DNA from: Eupeodes corollae
Lineage: Eukaryota > Arthropoda > Insecta > Diptera > Syrphidae
Assembly: GCF_945859685.1 (NCBI RefSeq)
Contig: NC_079148.1
Span: forward strand, 4,960,001 to 5,024,000
DNA: 64,000 bases
Direction: 5' to 3'
In this document: positions 24,836-36,763 of the stretch, piece after piece
Layout of the letters: each line of letters starts with the position of its first letter
How positions within the stretch are numbered: the first letter of the stretch is position 1
Translations under genes and position numbers: made by a program
Notes under the pieces: model-generated
The model's input: only the letters and a program-made list of their open reading frames with translations
What the model was told of the DNA's origin: nothing
The model's database searches: none

Positions 24836-26064
24836 TCATCGATTCTTTATTTGAAACGTTAGATTGGTCCATGACATTTACTTTTTGAAGATAATTTCAT
24901 TTAAATGTTGACCGCGGCTGCGTCTTAGGTGGTCCATTCGGAAAGTCCAATTTTGGGTAACTTTTTCGAGCATTTCGGCCGGAATAGCCCGAATTTCTTC
25001 GGAAATGTTGTCTTCCAAAGCTGGAATAGTTGCTGGCTTATTTGTGTAGACTTTAGACTTGACGTAGCCCCACAAAAAATAGTCTAAAGGCGTCAAATCG
25101 CATGATCTTGGTGGCCAACTTACCGGTCCATTCTTTGAGATGAATTGTTCTCCGAAGTTTTCCCTCAAAATGGCCATAGAATCGCGAGCTGTGTGGCATG
25201 TAGCGCCATCTTGTTGAAACCACATGTCAACCAAGTTCAGTTCTTCTATTTTTGGCAACAAAAAGTTTGTTAGCATTGAACGATAGCGATCGCCATTCAC
25301 CGTAACGTTGCGTCCAACAGCATCTTTGAAAAAATACGGTCCAATGATTCCACCAGCGTACAAACCACACCAAACAGTGCATTTTTCGGGATGCATGGGC
25401 AGTTCTTGAACGGCTTCTGGCGGCAATTTTGCTTATTTACGTAGCCATTCAACCAGAAATGAGCCTCATCGCTGAACAAAATTTGTCGATAAAAAAGCGG
25501 ATTTTCTGCCAACTTTTCTAGGGCCCATTCACTAAAAATTCGACGTTGTGGCAGAGCGTTCGGCTTCAGTTCTTGCACGAGCTGTATTTTATACGGTTTT
25601 TCACCAAGATCTTTGCGTAAAATCTTCCATGTGGTCGAATAACACAAACCCAATTGCTGCGAACGGCGACGAATCGACATTTCACGGTCTTTAGCAACAC
25701 TCTCAGAAACAGACGCAATATTCTCTTCTGTACGCACTGTACGCATTTGTGTGGTTGGTTTAATGTCCAATAAAGTAAACTGAGTGCGAAACTTGGTCAC
25801 AATCGCATTAATTGTTTGCTCACTCGGTCGATTATGTAGACCATAAATCGGACATAAGGCGCGAAACACATTTCGAACCGAACACTGATTTTGGTAATAA
25901 AATTCAATGATTTGCAAGCGTTGCTCGTTAGTAAGTCTATTCATGATGAAATGTCAAAGCATACTGAGCATCTTTCTCTTTGACACCATGTCTGAAATTC
26001 CGCGTGATCTGTCAAATACTGAAAATCCATGCATGAAAATCCTAACCTCAAAAAAATCACCCTT
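24836..26064 (-). mobile_element. rosa-type (DD41D) mariner element, copy 2, one end missing
   Basis: Nearly identical to copy 1 along most of its length. The right end is intact (AAAAAAATCACCCTT to 26064, followed by TA). Homology on the left stops at TCATCGATT (24836), so roughly the outer 60 bases present in copy 1, including the inverted repeat, are absent. No TA-flanked left terminus exists, so this copy could not be mobilised as a unit. Confidence 0.85.
24878..25944 (-). pseudogene. Mariner transposase, DD41D type, inactivated by a 19-bp deletion (copy 2)
   Basis: Same protein as copy 1. The frame is lost by a 19-bp deletion relative to copy 1 (at about 25419, where copy 1 has TTGCTCTTCACTCCAAATG), just after the first catalytic Asp (ILFSDEAHFWLNG). 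Upstream of the break it starts at the same ATG (25944). Downstream the residues mutated in copy 1 are intact, including QQDGATCHTARDS with the second Asp, and the third Asp in TPLDYFLWG is also present. The length to the stop is 1067 bp, exactly 19 less than copy 1. Its lesions differ from those in copy 1, so each copy was inactivated independently. Confidence 0.88.
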
Positions 26065-26259
26065 TATATTTCGAAAAAACATTTGACATCGAAAAATAAT
26101 TGATAAGCAAGAAACTCAGTGATGCTGAACTTAACTAGAATCGATAAGGTCACAATTAATTCAGTGAATTTTATTTCTCATCTCTATCTGTATTGGTTTT
26201 AGACATTTTTTTTATTTTGCAATAAGTGGACAATTGATTATTGTATATTCGTGGGCTAA

Positions 26260-26973
26260 GGGCAAATTTTTTTTTTGGCACTTCGTGAAACCCAAGTAGG
26301 TGAGGATTCCGATCCTGCTGAATTTTGTATTCATGGGTATAGCTTGGTGCCTTTATTCTTTTCCCACCATGGCCTCGCCATATACATTAGGAATGATGTT
26401 GCTCATCAGCTCTTACCACAATATTATGGTCCTTGCACCAATTTCTTTTTAATTATATGTGATTTAAATTGTCCGTAAATAAGCAAATCATTCACTACTG
26501 CGTCCTTTATCGAAGACCAAATTTAGAGTTTGAAGCTTTGTTTGATTTCATCCAAAGAATTGTTTCGTCATATCCTAGCACTGAAAACGTTGTTATGGGC
26601 GATTTCAATGTACACGATTCTTTGTGACTTCAATATTCAGGCCAGACAACACCCGATGGAGTGTGTGTAGAAATCTTGGCTGAGTTGAACCTAACTAAAT
26701 AACTCAGTTAGTCAATGAGCCCACCCGATTATCGGACGTTAAAGGCCAAACAGAAAACAATCTTGACTTGTTTCTTACCTCTGACCGTGATAAGTACCCT
26801 GTTAGCGCTCTATCTCCTCTAGACACATCTGACCATTGTGTTATATCAGCAAATTTCTCGTGTAGAAACTGTTCGGTTAAAGATAGAGCTCCTAAGAGAA
26901 CCGTTTTTCAATACGAGAAAACTAACTGAGACGGTCTCAATAATTATTTCAGGATCTCTAACTGGTCACTATT
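26260..26973 (+). mobile_element. Family J non-LTR retrotransposon, endonuclease part (5' segment)
   Basis: APE-type endonuclease relic. ALRETQVGEDSDPAEFCIHG (catalytic Glu region) is followed by FFSHHGLAIYIRNDVAHQL, then in other frames SSYPSTENVVMGDFNVHDS (Asp-Phe-Asn motif), NNLDLFLTSD and SPLDTSDHCVISANFS (Ser-Asp-His motif). The order matches a complete APE domain. The reading is cut at SNWSLL by the Harbinger-like element at 26974 and resumes at 28327. At least one stop and several frameshifts are present. Confidence 0.75.
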
Positions 26974-28326
26974 AGCCCTATTATGGTTACCAAATATCAA
27001 CACGATATTTGATAATAGTTGATAATTATCAACAAAATTAATGAATCGGTATTATGGTGATCAATTATCAATATTTTTGATAAATAGTGAATTAAAAGAT
27101 CTATTGTGAATAGCTTTATTGATAAAATCGGTATTACGGCTATCAAACATATTGATACCCATCAAATATTCTATCAGCTACAAAATCTTCGTTGACAAAT
27201 GTATCAAACATTCGTTAATGGTAAAGAATTGTAATTTAAATACGATTTATAAAAGTTTTAATAATTTTTTTTCATTTTCAAACTTCAGATTAATAACACG
27301 CCGAATCTGATATTGAGCGTTCAGTTTGTGGAACATGCCTAATGTATCAAATTATCGCAGCCTGTAAATAGTTTTTATTTATATACAGCTTATAAATTGT
27401 TAGGTATTTTTTGTATTGGCAACAAACATTTTAAAACGATGTCTTCGGTAGAATTGTTCTTTGAAGGCAACTATGATGAGGAAAGAAGTGTTCATTTTTT
27501 CTTTTTCATTTGTGTCCTTAAATGTTGCCTTATTTTTCCGATTTGGATTTGTTGACGCTGCAATCACTTCTCCAACCTGCACGGCCGTGACTACTTCTTT
27601 GGAAATTGCAGAAATTTCTCCGACTCCTTCATCTTCTTTAATAAGAAAACTTGTTGAATTCAATCCAAATTCAACACCTGGTGGATCAACGCAGGCAGGA
27701 AAATGCATAAGGCGACTAACTGCTTCTTCGGTGTCAGTCAATCGATGCAATTTATTGGACCCTCCACCGGTCGCATTGAGTTCAATTTTATTTTGCGAAA
27801 TTTTTTTTTTAATTTTACATTTTAAATCAGCCCATACCTAAAAGGTTATGAATAAAATAAGACAAATTATAAATTAATAAATTAAAATTAGCCAAATTAA
27901 AACACTCACTCTTTGCCACTTAGCTGAGTCCCGTTCTGGAGGCCCCAAGCTATAAAGTTCCAGAGCGATGTCTTCCCATTTTTTTGTTAGAACTGGCTTA
28001 GCACAAATGCCTTTTGCAAGCTCAGGATTTTCCTCCATCAATTCAACAAGCCTTTCTAGTTGTTTTTTGTTGCTAACTATTCTACTCCTAAATAAACAAA
28101 ATATTATTAAGAAAAAAGAGAAATTTATTTAATGAAAACAACTTACATTATTCAGCACAAATGACAAACGTCAAACAGCAAACAAAACCTATTCACAATC
28201 GTATATTGATTAGTATTCACAATGGGTGAAAAATTATCATTTGATACTCATAATACCAAATTATCAATAAATTGATAGAAGTTATCAGTTATCAAATAAT
28301 TGATAGTTGATAGCCATAATAGGGCT
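26974..28326 (-). mobile_element. Harbinger-like element carrying a Myb/SANT gene and no transposase
   Basis: About 1.35 kb inserted in the family J element. Ends are inverted: AGCCCTATTATGG on the left (26974) and CCATAATAGGGCT on the right (to 28326). A TA (or an imperfect trinucleotide) flanks both sides, and edges are uncertain by 1-2 bases. Sub-terminal motifs such as GGTATTATGG and TTGATA/TATCAA recur in both orientations near the ends. The interior codes only for the Myb/SANT-like protein. PIF/Harbinger elements normally carry such a gene beside a DDE nuclease, and no nuclease is seen, so this would be a non-autonomous derivative. Assignment rests on the accessory protein and the short target duplication. 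Confidence 0.6.
27400..28148 (-). CDS. Myb/SANT-like (zeste-type) DNA-binding protein of a Harbinger-like element, 205 aa, spliced
   Basis: Predicted coding exons on the minus strand are 28148-28147, 28087-27910 and 27837-27400. Introns of 59 bp (GTAAGT..TTTATTTAG) and 72 bp (GTGAGT..CCTTTTAG) both have consensus sites. The first intron splits the start codon (AT|G), and without it no ATG opens this frame at the N-terminus. The product, 60 + 145 residues, has a Myb/SANT-like fold: KKQLERLVELMEENPEL (helix 1), KKWEDIALELYSLGP (helix 2), SAKWQRVWADLKCKIKKKIS (recognition helix, spanning the second splice), then the typical GGGSNKLHRLT. Such proteins bind element ends and help import or recruit the DDE nuclease. 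No stops in 205 codons, although the host retroelement is decayed. The C-terminus has no known domain and may be shortened. Confidence 0.65.
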
Positions 28327-30139
28327 ATATGCTTCCTCGATAGTGACGTTGACGCCAGCGCTGATATGATCACAAGTTTAATTCTCCTGGGAATGAGAAC
28401 TTTTAAACCGAACAGGGTTAAATGTATCAGATCCAAGGAAAAGGCTTGGTTTCATGAGAGCTGTAAAGAGGTTATTAGGGCCAAAGAGGTAAGTTTCTGT
28501 TGCTATAAAGCCAACCGCACTGAGGAAAGCCGGAAAAAGTTCAAACAAGCCAGGAAGGCCTACAACGCCAATATTCGACAGACCAAATTTTTTCACGACC
28601 AAAAGTTATGTCAACAAATACTGCAATGTCAATAGTAAAAAACATGAGGAATTCTTCCTCTTGTTTAGTTCCTACCTTCGTTGTCAATGACAATCCTTTT
28701 GTTAGCTTTTTATATAAAGCTTATCTCTTTTTTCTAAGGGACCAATCTATTTTCGCACTCGTACTTTGGCAATAGTCCTAAGAGATCTTAATACACATAA
28801 ATCTCCTGGTCCGGATGGTATCCCCGCTATTGTTTTGAAGAGGTGTTCTTCAACGCTGGAAAAACCACTGCGTAAGCTTTTTCATCTGTCCTATTCCTCA
28901 GGTCTCGTTCCGAGAATATGGTAAACGGCATTTGTCCGGCCTATTCCCAAAAAAGGTGAATCTTCCTCACCAACTAACTATCGACCGATTGCACTTACGT
29001 CCCTTCTTGCCAAGGTTATCATCTCAAGAAATATCTTGAAGATCGAAAGCTTCTTAATGACCGGCAATACGGCTTTCGTAACAATAGATCAACTGGTGAT
29101 CTCATGGTTCATCTCACAGTACAGTGGAGCAAATCTTTACATCGTTTAGGAGAAAGTAAGATTATTGCAAAGCATTTTATAGGGTTTGGCATCAGGCTCT
29201 CTTATCGAAAATGCGTGCTTTCGGTTTTCATGAATCCCTGCTTCATTGTTTCGCTGACGATAGTACTCTTAGCTTTTCATATTCGTTTTCAGACTCACAT
29301 CCCTCATGAAATTCCGGCCTTAACAGCATTGTTCAATGGGGATTAAAAACCATGTGGAATTTAATGCTTCGGAAACCCAATGTTGTCTTGTATCGTTAAA
29401 GCGAGATAAACCTCCGTTCCCATTATCCATGAATGGCACTTGCATCAATGAGACTGAACATCTCGAAATTCTCGGAATGTGGGTCACCAACCACCTCTTG
29501 TGGAATGATCACATACGCGATGTCGCCAAAAATGCCGCAAAGTGTTTAGGTTTCCCTAGGCGATGCAAGAAATATTTCACCCCTTCTGATCTGGCTGTTA
29601 ATTACAAGACTTACATACGTCCAAAGCTTGAGTATAACTCCCATCTCTGGGCTGGTGCTCCTGCAACTTACTTAAGCTTCTCGGATAGTATTGAACGAAG
29701 AGCATTTAAATTGATAGATAATATCATCATAAGTTCATTTACTTCGCTTGAACATCGTCTTAAGGTCTTTTGTCGGGCCCTTTTTTACCGTTATTTTAAC
29801 GGCTTATGCTCTAGAGAAATAGCCAGTTGCATTCCTCCCCTCAAACAGTTCAATCGTAATACTCGCGCTTCTAGGAATGCTCATCAGTATACCTTCGAGT
29901 CCAACTCCAGTCGTACTGTCAAATACAGAGATTCGTTCTTTAGCCGTACTACGCGAATGTGGAATACCTTACCACACTCTGTCTTTCCTAGTCATTGCAA
30001 TATTCAGGAATTTAAAACCAATATGCTCGACATGTCCTTTTAAACCCTCTCTCCTCTTCCTAGTGCTCACACTGTGCCTCTGCATAATAAGGGTAGTAAT
30101 ATCCCCTTGAGTGTGTGTTTATTATAAAAAAAAAATTAA
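28327..30139 (+). mobile_element. Family J non-LTR retrotransposon, RT and 3' end (3' segment)
   Basis: Continuation of the element begun at 26260. A pre-RT linker (28327-28635, EKAWFHESCKEVIRAKEVSF) is followed by RT motifs KKGESSSPTNYRPIALTSLL (about 28960) and HCFADDSTLSFSYSF (about 29250, Asp-Asp intact). The GVPQGS region between them is deleted. The C-terminal 235 codons are still open (29336-30043) with YIRPKLEYNSHLWAGAPATY and FFSRTTRMWNTLPHSVFP. The 3' untranslated end has GTGCTCACACTGTG and a TTATTATAAAAAAAAA tail near 30139. The same 3' end occurs at 38275-38562. Dead because of deletions and frame breaks. Confidence 0.78.
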
Positions 30140-31140
30140 CAACTAATTATTCAAAAATAATACGTTCGAAATAATAAAATAAAACTTCTTTCTTGAATTT
30201 TTACTATATAAAAACCAAAACATTGAATACATAGAACAATAAAACAACAGCTAAATAACTCAAAAGAAGCAATAAATCATTGTAAGCAAAAAAATGTTCA
30301 AAATATAACGTTTCTATCAATTTTGGTAGGGTGATTCGTCAAGCTTAAAACTGTTTTCCAAAAACTTTAGAAAACATTTCACACCCATTTTGAAATATTT
30401 GTAACTATTTTAATGTAAGTTACGTAAAGCTATAAACATTTCAATTATTTAAACAAAAAATAACGTTCTCTTAATTTTAATTTATTAAATTGACACTAAG
30501 TTACTAAAGCAACAAATAAAACATAGAAAACAAATTTTCCTCGAAACCTTATTGATAGCCTTTGAGTCATGATTAACAAAAAGACATTCTCTAGTTTTGA
30601 AGTAAATTTGCTCATAGAAATTTGTTAAAAGTTCACTTAAATTCCTGAGTTTTCCCAGTTTTCGAGTTGACAAATTGTAACTCCTTTTCTGGAGGTTTAT
30701 TTGTTTAAAAAATTATATAGATTAAAAAACATAGAACTCATAGAATAAATGAAAAACAACTAATAAACGAAAAATTATCACGGTAAACAGTTCAAAATAA
30801 AACATTTCTTTCCTCTTTCAAGCTCCAAACATGTTTCCACAAAAGGTTTTAAAAAAGAACCTTTTTTTCAATCCAAGATCATAGAAAACATTGCAAAACC
30901 ATTTTAAAAAATGTGTATCTATTTTATGTCAATTCAAAAAACATTTCAGTAATAAAAAAAAAAGGTTTCCATTTTCTTGGAAGTAATTCGTTAATTTGAC
31001 ATCTCATCACTTAAGAAGCAAATAAAACATGGACAAAATATAGAATTTAGCCCAAGACCTTATTAAGAATATCTTAGTCATGAGATTGCTAAGAAAAATT
31101 ACAAATGTATTTCTGTTTGCATGATCTGATATTCAATATA
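30140..31140. repeat. Diverged tandem duplication of about 500 bp, AT-rich
   Basis: Two units, roughly 30225-30720 and 30721-31110, share ordered blocks. Examples are GTTCAAAATATAACGTTTCT (30297) with GTTCAAAATAAAACATTTCT (30790), and CAAATAAAACATAGAAAAC (30513) with CAAATAAAACATGGACAAAA (31019). No coding signal. Confidence 0.55.
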
Positions 31141-33824
31141 ATGGGCATCAGGGAGGAAAACATGATTTGATTAATCCCGCCCTGTGTTTCCCTACACCAT
31201 GCGTGTGAGGGATAGAAAATCGATCACCAAAGGAACAACACAGTAGAAATGTCATCAATCGTGCGAACGGGTCATTGCTGACAAACAAAAGAACATTCGG
31301 TTGTAATAAACTACAACAACGAATGATGACGTCCAAGGGATTCGACTCGACGCGACGCACGGCTTGGTACACAAACTCCTATATCCTGATGCAGAAAACG
31401 AACCAAGCAAAACGTCAATGTGTCTCCTATCTCTCGTTATCGTTATCTCATCCCGCCTGCCACCACCACCGTTCTGTACCGCATCGCTTGAATTCACTGC
31501 AAAAATCGAACTAACTAAAATCCTCTCTACCTATGTATAGGTATAAGGTGGAGGCAGGCAGCGTGTGTACTCCGTCTCGCAGGACAGCGCCATGATCTGT
31601 GTTAATTGTCACCCTCCTAACAGGGTGCGCATTGCATTGGTAGTTATTTTTTCTTCCCAATATTGTTTAGCCAGGACACCGCATTGTTTTCTTTTTAATT
31701 TCGTTCCATAGACAGGATTATGGATGTATGTCCTGTCCTGCACACATGGAAGGATAGAGAGGGTGAGAATTGTAAGCAGTGGAGAGGGCAGATGGCAAGG
31801 TAATTTTATCACAATCCCATGGGTCATTGATGATGATGCTGCTGCGTTGCTCTGACTCGTCCTTCTTCTGCCATTGCCTCCACAACACATAAACTCTGCG
31901 ATTCACATCAGGACATCACTATAAAAGGTACTTTGGAATTTTTTCAAAATTTTTCTATTTGCTTCCTTTTTTTGTTTTGTTTTTGTGCGATGATGATGAT
32001 GATGCACGGGACGGCAACTAACAGTGCAAAACCCTCTAAGGGTTTGTTGCAGTTTATGGTGTGTATAGTACAGTGGAAGTTGTCTATAGCTATCTCTGGG
32101 AGTGCGTCTGCCACTCTATGATGCACAACACATTCGGTGTGCTGCTTCTCCGGCAACGAGGACGAGGGCGACACGCTGGCTTTTTATATCTACTCTAGTG
32201 ATGCTGCTGCTACGAGTAGTAGGTATAGTGCGGTGCGGTGCGGTGCGGTGGTGGTGGGTTTCTCTATCTATCTACAGGCAGGATGATTTATGGTGTCCTT
32301 TGATGGCTATAAACTCGATTAAAGTCAGTTTTCTGCTCGATCATATTATCTGGAGGATTTATTGTCATTTCTAGACCCCTCCTGGGACAGAGATACGACT
32401 CTACTCGGCGCGATTCAAACAACAGATTTCAACATCAGCTTTAGCATATGAATGAGGGAATGAGTTAGTTGAATGGATGAGCTCTCGCTTTTTCGCTTCG
32501 AGGCCGGCGAGGGGCGAATCCTAGTCGGTCCGCTCGTTTCGTTATTAATGAAGTGCAAAGCATGCGATGCTATTGTATGATTGAGTGAACAAATGAAGTA
32601 GAGAAGAAGAAAATATTAGCTACGAGGACGAGGACGAGGACGAGAAGAGTGAATATGTGCTCATTGATGATGAACATTGAACAATAACATGGATAGCAAT
32701 ATGGCAACATTTGTAGATATTATGAGTGCCATTTAAGTCAGGGTAAAGGAGCCTGTCAGAAAGTTGGTCTATCTATTAATATAATGGTTGGAACGTAAAT
32801 ATGTACGCTTGTACATATATTTAGATTAATCGCTGCGAACATAAAAAATGGATATCTTTATTTTGTTGCCCTTCGTTGGGTTTCAGGATAAGGACGAAAG
32901 TTAATTTGCATATTTTTCTTTTGCGAAATTGTCCTTTTTTCAAATATTTTTGTTTTACAGAATAAAATGAACGTTAAGTAGATTGAGGGTTTAAATCGAA
33001 ATTTATGCCGAAAATTGGTATAATTTTTACAGCCTTAAAAATAATTTGGTATTTTTGTAATATTGATTTTCAGCCCTCTAACTTTTAAAATTGGACTTGT
33101 TTTTTAAAACACATTATGTCCGTTTTGGTGTAATTTTATTTTTATTCGACTTACTTACACCGTACTTTCAGTTTCCTTTTTATTAAATTTAAAATCACAA
33201 AATGTTTACTTTAGGTTTTTACTGTTCATATGATTTCTTGGTTCAATCTTAGATTAATAGTGACAGAAAAAATAGTAGAAACGGGAGCTTTTATTTTAAT
33301 TAACGGTTGATAACTGCATTTAAAGAAGTATAATCTAACTAGGATAGATATGGAATATTAAATCGGACAGTAGACTGGTCGACAAAACTACATTTTTAAC
33401 CTGTCTTGCTAAACAAAATTAGAATCTCACCTTTACGTTTGTCTATCAAAGTTTTTTAAAGTGCCCCTTTAAAAAGCATACAAATATTCAAAACAGGTTT
33501 TTATGGCTTATTTTAAACTGAAAAAAGCTTTTAACAATAAATTGTAAGATTGTTTAGCAAAGTACAAATCTTTTCCTTCTAGATGCAATTTAAATTCTTT
33601 AAGTATCTTATTCTTTGTTTGGAAATTCTCATTAGTTGTGGTTTTTTATTTGACTCCATATGAAGTTTTGAGAAAACCTTGAATTTTATACCAAATATTG
33701 AAAAATATGTTTTAGAAATCTTTTTTAGTGCTGATTTCGAATTCAAATTTAAAACTCTATAAATAGTATAGTAGAAAATTTCCAAGAAAACCCATCGGCA
33801 GTAGCCAGATTTTTGTATTGAAAA
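31141..33824. other. Non-genic DNA with simple repeats
   Basis: No gene recognised. From 31141 to about 32760 the composition is more GC-balanced, with (GATGAT)n at about 31989-32004, GCGGT repeats at about 32228-32255 and CGAGGA repeats at about 32622-32645. A TATAAAAG at 31920-31927 has no clear initiator downstream. The rest is AT-rich. Confidence 0.45.
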
Positions 33825-34875
33825 AGCGGCTAGAATGCGCCCCCACTGATAACTTCCCATCCCGTCTGTCGATTTTTCATGCTTGAAAGTTTGTCTATGT
33901 ACTCGTATCAATTTTTACCAAATTTGCGTACTATTTTTAGTAGATTTTATTTTTTTTATAAAAAAAACGGACTGTTGGATTTTTATATAAAAATTACTGA
34001 ATATTGAAAACAATATTTTGTGTGAAATAAAATAAGTTTGAAGCCATTATTTTTAATTTTTGAAAAGCTATTTGAGCCAAAAGTAAATTTTTACCAAGTT
34101 TTAGTATTGTTTTTTTTTAGAGTTTTATTTTTTTGTAAAAAAAACTGTCAATTCGAATTTTTTTTAAAATTTTACCAAATGTTGAAAACAATATTTCTTA
34201 TAAGATAAAATTAGTTTGAAGCCAATATTTAAAAATTTTGAAGAGATATTTGAGTCGAAAATCAATTTTTACCAACTTTTATAAATTTTTTTTTAGGTTT
34301 TTATTTTTTGTAAAAAAAACTGTCAATTCGATTTTTCTCAACATTTTTCAAAATGTTAAAAACAATATTTCTTATAAGATAAAATAAGCTTGAAGCCTAA
34401 ATTTTAAGTTTAAGTTATATTGTTTTTTTTTTCAAAAAAATATACCTGTTTGGTATCACGTTACAATATATTATATAAAATTTAATTCAAGTCTCTAGCG
34501 TTTTTTGTTCGTAAGTAAGATATTTAGGGTTAACCAAAATTTTCACCTCTTTTTCAAATTGCTTTGGTAAAAAAACCACAAACGCAATTTTCTTGAGAGC
34601 TCTTTCTGCATCTTTCTGCCTTATTATCTGTATAACAAAATTTATTTGAAGTCGATATCTCTTCTGGTTCTTGAGCTATGGAGGACGAAAAAACGTCGAA
34701 AACGTACGGACGTACGGACGTACGGACGTACGAACGTACGTACACACGCACGCACAGACATCTTTCTAAAAATCTTTTATTCCGACTCAAGGGACCTTGA
34801 AACGTCGAGAAATGTCAAAATTTTCAATTTGACAAATCGGACCCATTACAATAATTTCCTATGGGAAGTTAAAAA
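33825..34875 (+). repeat. Repeat A, copy 3 (most complete)
   Basis: Starts AGCGGCTAGAATGCGCCCCC, contains ACTGATAACTTCCCATCCCG near the start and ends CCTATGGGAAGTTAAAA. The short ACTTCCCAT (near 33868) and ATGGGAAGT (34861) are inverted relative to each other near the two ends. It includes the ~185-bp internal units and a CGTACGGA-type microsatellite (about 34704-34745). No coding frame. Confidence 0.75.
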
Positions 34876-35095
34876 CTTCAAAAAGGGGGTTTGTTCGTAG
34901 ACTACTACATTAACATGTGGTGTTGAAGCGAGCTTGAAGCTCGCCTCAATTCTTTATATACCTGAATCGAGTTGAGATTTATCTATTCTAAACTGAGATA
35001 AACCTTTTTTGGAAACATAGCAAAACATTAATATCTTTTATAATGTTTATTCTTGCAAAATAAGCCCATTTCGTCCATTTTCACTCACAAAACTA

Positions 35096-35391
35096 AATAA
35101 TATCCACAGTAATAGATTCGTTTTTTCCGCAATGGAAAACACACACGATTCCAAATGCAGAACTACTCAACAAACACAGTCATATAGATACAAATGCAAT
35201 ATCAATCGTACCAACATTTGAGAACGAAATCACATAAGATCCATTGAGGCTCGTATAAATGTCAAAAACCTATCCATAGTGAGATTCTATTACAATTTTT
35301 ATCGGTGTTATTCTCACTATGGATATTGTTTTTGTATTCGGGTAAAATCCTACTTTACTATGGATAGATTTCCCAACAAAACACGGGTAAT
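35096..35391 (+). repeat. ~297-bp direct repeat, left copy
   Basis: AATAATATCCACAG to ACACGGGTAAT. Clearly homologous over its whole length to 36764-37060 in the same orientation, for example ACGATTCCAAATGCAGAACT with ATGATTCCAAATGCACAACT. It holds an internal hairpin, ATCCATAGTGAGA with a TCTCACTATGGAT arm at about 35265-35325. The pair brackets the P-superfamily relic. Confidence 0.75.
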
Positions 35392-35543
35392 TCAACATTT
35401 TTGTTATTTTAATGATATTTTTTTTTCTGTTTTTTTCATTTTTTTTAGTTCTTTTTAATAGTGTTAGTGTTGAGTTTCTGATGACTTATAATTACTAAAA
35501 CTATTGTTTTTTATTCGATAAATGGAGAAAGTTAAAAGAAATC

Positions 35544-36450
35544 TTATGCTTGTAATATTTGTAGCTTCCGGTGTTGCTTAAACTCTTTTTTAGACGTTGT
35601 TGTCTTTGCACTCTCCCAAACACAAAACTTTTTAAGCATAATAAGAATTATATAAACTAGAATTACAATGTGGTGAGAACTGCAAACGTTTTCGCTGGAA
35701 AACCAAGAAGAAAACTTTGGAATCCTATTAGTTTCTAAAATACACTTTTCTGTATTCTGTGGATTTAATTTTTTTATATGTGGAGTGCTGCTGATGACTT
35801 TTTTTAAAACTTTTACATGAACCTTACAGATTTCAAAGAAAAGATCAGTTGGAGCAATTATGCTACCGAAATCAGATGTTTTTGAGAAATTTTTGTGGAA
35901 CAAAAATGTTTCAGAAGACTTTTTCATTTTAATAGATTCCCCACATCTTTTCATATCAGTTGCGCATAATTTACAAGATATTTTTTTAGTCATCTTCAAA
36001 ATTGCGGCCCCGATGAAATACCTTAGAGAAAGGTCCTCTATCAAAATATCCTCCTCTATAATATTGAATTCTGGAAGGTCAACATCTTCATCTTCACCTT
36101 CTTCTATGACTTCTCCAGATAAATTTTAATTTGCTCTATCATTTTGATAACACTACTATCAGGATTTGATTGGGAAAATATATCTTCTGACAAAAATTTC
36201 TCCGTGTCTTGTTCGCAATTTGATGAATAAGTGCTCCGGGATGAAAACGTATGGGACATTATTTTCGCAATAATATTGTTAAAATTGAAAACAGATGGAT
36301 TTGTATCAAATCCACCCCGACTTCTTACCAATGAAAAGCAATTTTCAATTGGATCTTGATTGATTTTATAAGTTAAAAGACATTTTTTGTTTGGATGGTC
36401 TTCTAACAATTCACTTGACAGTTGTAAAACCGCTCTATATTTATATATAG
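35544..36450 (-). pseudogene. P-superfamily (THAP9/P element-like) transposase, C-terminal relic
   Basis: Minus-strand relic in two frames. The first part (about 36450-36107) contains INQDPIENCFSLVRSRGGFD, the hallmark NQDP-EN-F..R-RGG signature of P element and THAP9-type transposases, followed by an acidic tail. A frameshift near 36115 leads to the second part (36120-35544) with DLSLRYFIGAAILKM, CKLCATDMKRC (paired cysteines) and IIAPTDLFFEICKVH, the C-terminal region of the same protein family. The THAP zinc finger, the RNase H-like domain and the first acidic residues are missing, so it is 5'-truncated. Terminal inverted repeats were not found. Instead direct repeats flank it. Confidence 0.65.
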
Positions 36451-36763
36451 TTATTATATAGCACAATGAAATAGATATAGAAAACAGAGCTTGTTGCTTG
36501 TGTTTTTGTTGTTGTGAAGTTGACGCATCAAACTGTGAAAGTGAATATGTACGTATCTGCGTCTGCGCTGTGTTCTTTTTATTTTGGCCTGTGTGTGGTT
36601 CGATCATTCATTGCAACTTGCAACTTTTAATCATAACAACAAACAAATTATCGCTCTTCGAACAAAGCATGTATGCTGTGGAGGCAATCTCGGTGGAGGC
36701 AATCTAAAATTGGTTTCTTTTTCTTTCTATGAAGTGTCCCGTCTTTATTATTAGTTAGTCTAT

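Noticed and set aside
31255..32374. Several open frames on both strands near 31.2-32.4 kb
   Set aside because: Overlapping frames on both strands with low-complexity residues and no family motifs, in simple-repeat-rich DNA.
35860..36129. Plus-strand 89-codon frame
   Set aside because: Antisense shadow of the P-type transposase relic.
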